Shown: piece after piece, positions 59,194 to 64,000 of the stretch
How positions within the stretch are numbered: the first letter of the stretch is position 1
How the letters are laid out: each line of letters opens with the position of its first letter
DNA from: Ipomoea triloba
Taxonomy: Eukaryota; Streptophyta; Magnoliopsida; Solanales; Convolvulaceae
Reading direction: 5' to 3'
Length of the DNA: 64,000 nt
Assembly (NCBI RefSeq): GCF_003576645.1
Contig: NC_044924.1
Location: 25,285,711-25,349,710 of the forward strand
The notes under the pieces: generated by a model
Database searches by the model: none
Told to the model about the DNA's origin: nothing
What the model saw: only the letters and a program-made list of their open reading frames with translations
Translations under genes and position numbers: made by a program

Positions 59194-61485
59194 TATAATC
59201 CGTTTCATTGGAGAACCATAAGCAAGTGAGAATTTATGGACAAATTCAAATCATCAATCAGCAAGATCTGATGGATAAGAAATTAAGTAAAAATTGGGCG
59301 GGATGAATCATTTTCATAAATATTAAACTTTTTTAAATTTGTAATGTATATTTATGAAAACGACTCCATCATTTTTTTCATTAGGAGAGAGGGAGTGGTA
59401 GCAATTGGTTGAGCCTCACCAGCCAAGATCTTTGATTCCTAAGACATTTGATTGGCTCGTACTGCTTGTCTCTTCAATCGATTCCATCACGATAAATAGT
59501 GGATCTTGCTTAGTAACAACTAACAATAATGTTTTTAGTTGAATCACCCATGTTTATTTATTTATTTATTTATTTTGATTTTAATTCCTATTTACTACCA
59601 AACAAAGTCACTCATTCTATTTAAATTCATTGTAATAATCAAGTATTTGATCGAGCTCTATTACCATCCCAATTTTAATATTTGAATCAAACACATCTTT
59701 AATTTTTATTTTTTTTAAGTAATAAGAAAAATTTACAAATATTATTTAAAAATGTGTACGAAATAAAAAAATAAATAAATCACACTAATTAAGAATCTTC
59801 TATTATCCCAGAAAGAAATTGATTTACCCTTGCATTTTTTTATTGGACCCACCACCTTTTTGGAAATAATTATAAATATACAAGTTTTAATTTTTCTAGA
59901 CACATTGAAAATATTTTGCCTAGCTAAGTGGTATTGTGGCAAACACTTTTTTTTTTCTTTTTTTTTTTTACATTATTCCCTTTATTGGATCCACTACCTT
60001 TCTGGGAAGAATAACCCTTTTCATTTTTGTCAAAGGATGCACTGCATTTTATTCTTGAGGTACAATTTGATGGTGACAAACAGAAAACCAAGCCGCCAGC
60101 ATTGTGGCATGCTGGTATGTGTTTAATCACATTGTTGTTCACTTTGCAATTTCGGTTTAAACTGCCGGTTCAAACATTCTTTTTTGTAAATGTATTTTTT
60201 ATTTTTAAAATGACCTAAATTCAACAATTACTTTTTGTTTTATTTTTTTATTCATAATCGAAACCGATAATTTCAATTTCCGATTTTAATAAATCGGAAG
60301 GGCTCAGGTTTCGATTGAGTTACTACAGTGTCCAATTCGATTCGAACCAAATCGTGGTGATCCCTAAATGTGATATTACATTTAATGTCAGCCTTGTATT
60401 TTTCCGCTAACTGATCGAACCCTTATCATGCCAAGACCCTCTCGAACTACAGGTAACCTTCACTGCATATATGGTGGCTTTAATTAACTTCTCTGTTTGG
60501 GAGGGTTAGTTGTGGCATTCATGGCTATATGCACTTCTCTACTGTCTAGAAAGCAAGAGAGATTGAAAATTTATGAGTTTTGCCTTTCAAGAATTAATAA
60601 AGATGAATAAGATGGAACTTGGACAAATAAAAAGCACTTTGAAGCGAACCACTATGTAGTGCGTTAACACATGTATTACCAAGGCTTGAACCCACTCCCA
60701 TTATCCATGTGGGAGTGTTAATCGAGACACCGGGCGCCACTTGACCACAAGGTCTTTGGCGACATTAATCGTTTAAAATGAAAAAGATTGAAAAAGTATA
60801 GAACAAATAATACATGGAAAAAAATTATGAGTATGTATGTTTAAATAAAATACAGCATTTTTTAGTTGATCTGATCAAGAAATTTGAATGATTGGTTGTT
60901 ATTATTCAAGTAAGTATAATCTATTTATATTTGGGAGAGTGAGGCAAATCTAATTGGAAGCTAAAACACCTGATGGAGGCATACTCTTATTTTTTACTTC
61001 AGTTTTTACTTTCACACTCAAAATCTCAATATATACACTTGTAATAGGATACACATGAAAAATTAGCTTATCAATACTCAACATGTCAAGGAGTAAAATT
61101 GAGGGAGTAAGAATTGAAAATACTAGTAGAACTCAGAGAGTGCCCCGCTAGGATTGTTTGATGGAATTTCTTTCTTAACCACGCACTGCCATGGTGAGGT
61201 TAAGTGCCCGCATGAGTTTAACTTAGTGATTTAGTAGGCCGTATTTAGGATAAGAGACCAAGGTTCAAAATTCGATAGCGACAGTGTGTGGATTATACTC
61301 AAAGTACGCAGATCTCTTGTGTGCAGTGGCATTTGGCCTTGTATGTTTAGCCACTGAGTTACCGTAATTTATATTATCCCACATGCTCTATAAGGTTGGG
61401 GTGTGGGGATTCAACATTTTGGGAGAAGAGGTTACCGTGGAAGAATTCAACCTTGAGACTTAGAATTGCTAGTGCCCACCAATAT
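59194..61485. other. Intergenic, no gene seen
   Basis: 59195-59340 ('gtttcattggagaaccataagc') may be more of the interrupted Helitron. The rest is AT-rich, with chance short frames only. 59835-59860 and 59975-60000 share 'attggacccaccacctttttgg'-like sequence. Around 60645-60760 is a GC-richer dispersed-repeat-like stretch. Confidence 0.45.
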
Positions 61486-61490
61486 GCAAA

Positions 61491-61810
61491 CATTATTGCA
61501 TAGACCATGGTCCACACAGCTGTGTGAACCACTGTCCAAAAACACATAAAATACATTATTCTAACACATAAAATGTTTTATTCTAACACAAAGTACATTA
61601 TTCTAGCTCATAAAATGCATTATCATACCCCATAAATTTCATTATTCTAACACACATAAAGTACATTATACTGTATTCTAACTCATAAAATTAATTATCT
61701 TATACCAAAATATTCATTATTCTAACACGTGCAGAGTAAAGAATTTTTTTTAATATCAAAACAACATCGTTTTAGACCGCAGTCCACACAATAATATAAT
61801 AATTTGCCAC
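61491..61810. mobile_element. MITE related to the 23986-24414 element
   Basis: The left 'cattattgcatagaccatgg' with 'tccacacagctgtgtg' matches the arm of the 24-kb element. The right end 'gtccacacaataatataata' is a degenerate partner. The interior has repeated 'acataaaatacattattcta' units, all in one orientation, unlike the hairpins of its relative. Confidence 0.65.
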
Positions 61811-61986
61811 TAATATGTTTAAGGTCTCGCACGATTGGGGCGCCCTCCGTCTGTGTCCAACTAGTTGCTTGCTCATGGCAACTCGTCATAAACTTTAAAC
61901 ACCAACTCTTTTAAAACTCTTTTAGATTATTTTGGTTTAAAAGAGATTTTTAAAGTGAATTTTTGAGGGAAGAAATTATTAGATCG

Positions 61987-63015
61987 CACTATAAGAAAAA
62001 TCGTGAATCGCGATAGAACGTAGTATGTTGTCAATACGCGATTGCGACGAAATGTATTCCGTCACGATTTTGTGATGGAATTCAATTCCATAGCTATTTT
62101 TTACGCAAAATGATTTGGTGACAACCTTTGCGACGGAATCGACGACGAGAATGAATTCCGTTACAATGTTTGGCACAAGGTGGAAATATTTCCACGTAAT
62201 CTTTGCGTCAATTAATTGACGATGGAGGCTAACGAAGGAAATTGCGACAGTTATTTTTCTGTCGCAAAATATTTTATTTTTTAAATAAAATTTATTTTCG
62301 CTACAGAATGGGACGGTCGAATCAATTCCGTCGCTAATATGTTGACATATTGGCGACAGAAAATGTACTGTGATGCCCTACATGTCCATCGCATTATGGC
62401 AATAGAATCGACAACAGAAATTAATTTTGGCGCGATGTTTAATTTGACGCAAAAATAGATTTGACGTTTGAGGTTGGCGACGGAATTTGCGACAAACGTT
62501 CTTTCCATCGCTAAAATATATAATTTTTTAAGTAAAATTTATTTTCGCAGCATAATGAGACGACTGAACCAATTCAGTCGCCAATATGTTAACACATTGG
62601 CGACAGAAAATGCGATGCCATACATGTCCGTCGCGATATGGCGATGGAATTGGCAACGAAAATTTATTCCGTTGCAATGTTTGGCACAAAGTGAGGTTTG
62701 ACGTTTGGGGTTGGCGGTGGAACTTGCGGCGATCGTCCATTCCGTCGCGACAATATTTAATTTTTTTAAGTAAATGTTATATTCGCTACAAAATGGGATG
62801 ACAAAAGCAATTCCGTCACCAATATGTTGACACATTGGCGATAGAAAATGTGACGCCCTACATTTCGGTCACGTTATGGCAATAAAATTGTCAGCAGAAA
62901 TTAATTTTGTTGCAATGCTTGGCACAAAGAGAGATTTGGCTTTTGAGGTTGGCCAACTTGCGACAGTCGTTCTTTCCGTCACGAGAATATTTAATTTTTT
63001 AAGTAAAGTTTATAA
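61987..63015. mobile_element. CACTA-like terminus with a roughly 240-bp tandem array
   Basis: The tract starts 'CACTATAAGAAAAATCG', a CACTA-type terminus, and continues with subterminal 'gcgacgg' / 'ccgtcgc' motifs. From about 62220 a unit of about 240 bp recurs about three times, each with 'atttaattttttaagtaaa', 'ccaatatgttgacacattgg', 'gcgacagaaaatg' and 'tttgacgtttgaggttggc'. A matching right terminus was not found before the window ends, so the element is truncated or continues in a form I cannot see. Open frames in it are chance products of the repeat. Confidence 0.65.
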
Positions 63016-63870
63016 TTTTTTAATGTTCAAATTTTGCACCAAGTTTGGTATTGAAAGAGAGAAATTTTAAATTGCATATGAATTCATATGCTATAACTAA
63101 ATTGCATAACTTTTTATTCAGTACTTTATTTGTAAGATTGGTAATAATTGGTAATTGGTAATAAACAAATGTAATTGTAAACAAATAGGTATTGGATTAT
63201 AATATATATATATGAAATTCAAATATGTATGGAATATAATATAATGGAAGTTTTCCATTCATATATAATAGCTCTCCCTCTCTCTTTATGGTTATAAATA
63301 CAAGAAGAAACTCAGTCAACCACCACCACCAATGTTCATCTCTCTTAATTCTGTTGCTTTTCGTTTATGAGAGCATCAATGTATATATGGAGAATCACCC
63401 TTCTCCATAAGAGTGTGACATATTTACTGTTTTTTTTTTACTGTTCTTATCTTATCTTTTTTATTTATTTTTTATTTTTTTTAGTTACATTCATTGCAAG
63501 TTCTTATATTTTGCAATCACAAGTGCTGGGGTTAATTGTTGGTAGCTCCAATTGCTGAAAGGTTAGCTAATTTGTCAAATAACTACAACTTTTATTCTAA
63601 GTATTAACTATTCTTTTTCTAATTGATTTTTTTCAACTATTCTTTTATATTTGAAATCTTATATTTCCATCTCTCTTGATCCTTTAATTACAAATGCAAA
63701 TATTTGGAGCCTAATAAGCAATGTGATGCAAAGGATAGTGGATCTGTTAAGAGATGTGAAAGTTGATAAGCAATTAATAAAATATTTTCCTGTTGAAATC
63801 CTAGACATTTATGTTTTTGGGCATTAAAGATTTCAAAATTTTAATTTGTGTGATTTTTAATTTATATATA
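63015..63870. other. AT-rich DNA upstream of a Helitron 3' end, no gene supported
   Basis: 63260-63420 has promoter-like character ('ctctccctctctctttatgg', 'ttataaatacaag', then 'accaccaccaccaatg') but only short frames follow. A hairpin 'tatggagaatcacccttctccata' is at about 63387. It may be the interior of the Helitron that ends at 63899. Confidence 0.35.
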
Positions 63871-63871
63871 A

Positions 63872-63899
63872 TATGTGCACCGCACGGGTAATTTACTAG
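63872..63899 (+). mobile_element. Helitron 3' terminus
   Basis: Stem 'gtgcaccgcac' then 'gggtaatttaCTAG' followed by T, the Helitron 3' signature. It shares 'gcacgggtaatttactag' with the minus-strand end at 56320. The 5' end was not identified. Confidence 0.7.
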
Positions 63900-64000
63900 T
63901 AAGTATATATATATACCACATGTGTATTTTATGTTTTATCAATGATTTTAGGATGTTTCTTTCAATATAGAAAATATTATAAACCATTATAAACACTATT

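Noticed and set aside
62281..63070. Several 64-98 codon frames on both strands
   Set aside because: They recur with the 240-bp tandem unit, overlap on opposite strands and match no family; chance frames in a repeat.

Overview
The window is nuclear DNA of a flowering plant, most likely a eudicot. The genes are intron-rich with canonical GT..AG sites, and most of the rest is transposon debris, including MITEs, MULEs, CACTA elements, Helitrons and LTR-element pieces. I cannot name the species; an asterid such as Ipomoea is only a guess. There are no operons, so the genes are independent units. All coordinates were read by hand; exon edges are usually exact, repeat edges often approximate.

Three genes look intact. 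An aluminium-activated malate transporter family gene (ALMT; 5394-9579, +, five exons, 504 aa) encodes an anion channel. A TAC1-type IGT-family shoot-angle gene (16146-18767, +, four exons, 265 aa) has the hallmark two-codon first exon. A CDC20 mitotic APC/C activator (51823-54832, -, five exons) has the C-box, a KEN motif, WD40 repeats and the terminal Ile-Arg. A fourth, single-exon gene (30431-31456, -) encodes a proline-rich 341-aa protein of unknown function. Broken genes are a casein kinase 1 fragment (47987-49612, -), a GRF zinc-finger pseudogene split by a transposon (24956-29557, -), a Helitron Rep fragment (42958-44793, -) and a Helitron-borne RPA-like gene (39242-39880, +).

Layout: 0-5 kb is AT-rich with MITE/MULE insertions; 5.4-9.6 kb ALMT; 10-14.2 kb LTR-retrotransposon remnants with an unidentified acidic ORF; 16.1-18.8 kb TAC1; 18.8-19.1 kb a gap; 20.8-24.4 kb satellites, a MULE, an LTR and a palindromic MITE; 25.2-29.2 kb a complete non-autonomous CACTA element; 30.4-31.5 kb the proline-rich gene; 34.2-41.8 kb a MITE and two Helitrons, with a 1.8-kb direct duplication around a single N; 43-44.8 kb the Rep remnant; 47.2-47.9 kb degenerate telomere-like repeats; 48-49.6 kb CK1; 50.1-51.5 kb a duplication around a 25-N gap; 51.8-55.2 kb CDC20 with several tandem duplications; 56.3-59.2 kb a Helitron remnant invaded by a nested inverted-repeat element; 62-63 kb a CACTA-like tandem array; 63.9 kb a Helitron end.

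The most striking object is the CACTA element at 25159-29243. It carries an intron-containing copy of the enolase-phosphatase half of a methionine-salvage gene, fused near its end to a fragment of what looks like NUP205, and it sits inside an already damaged GRF zinc-finger gene. Two Helitrons inserted side by side in one (AAT)n microsatellite, and the multiply duplicated CDC20 locus, are the next most interesting.
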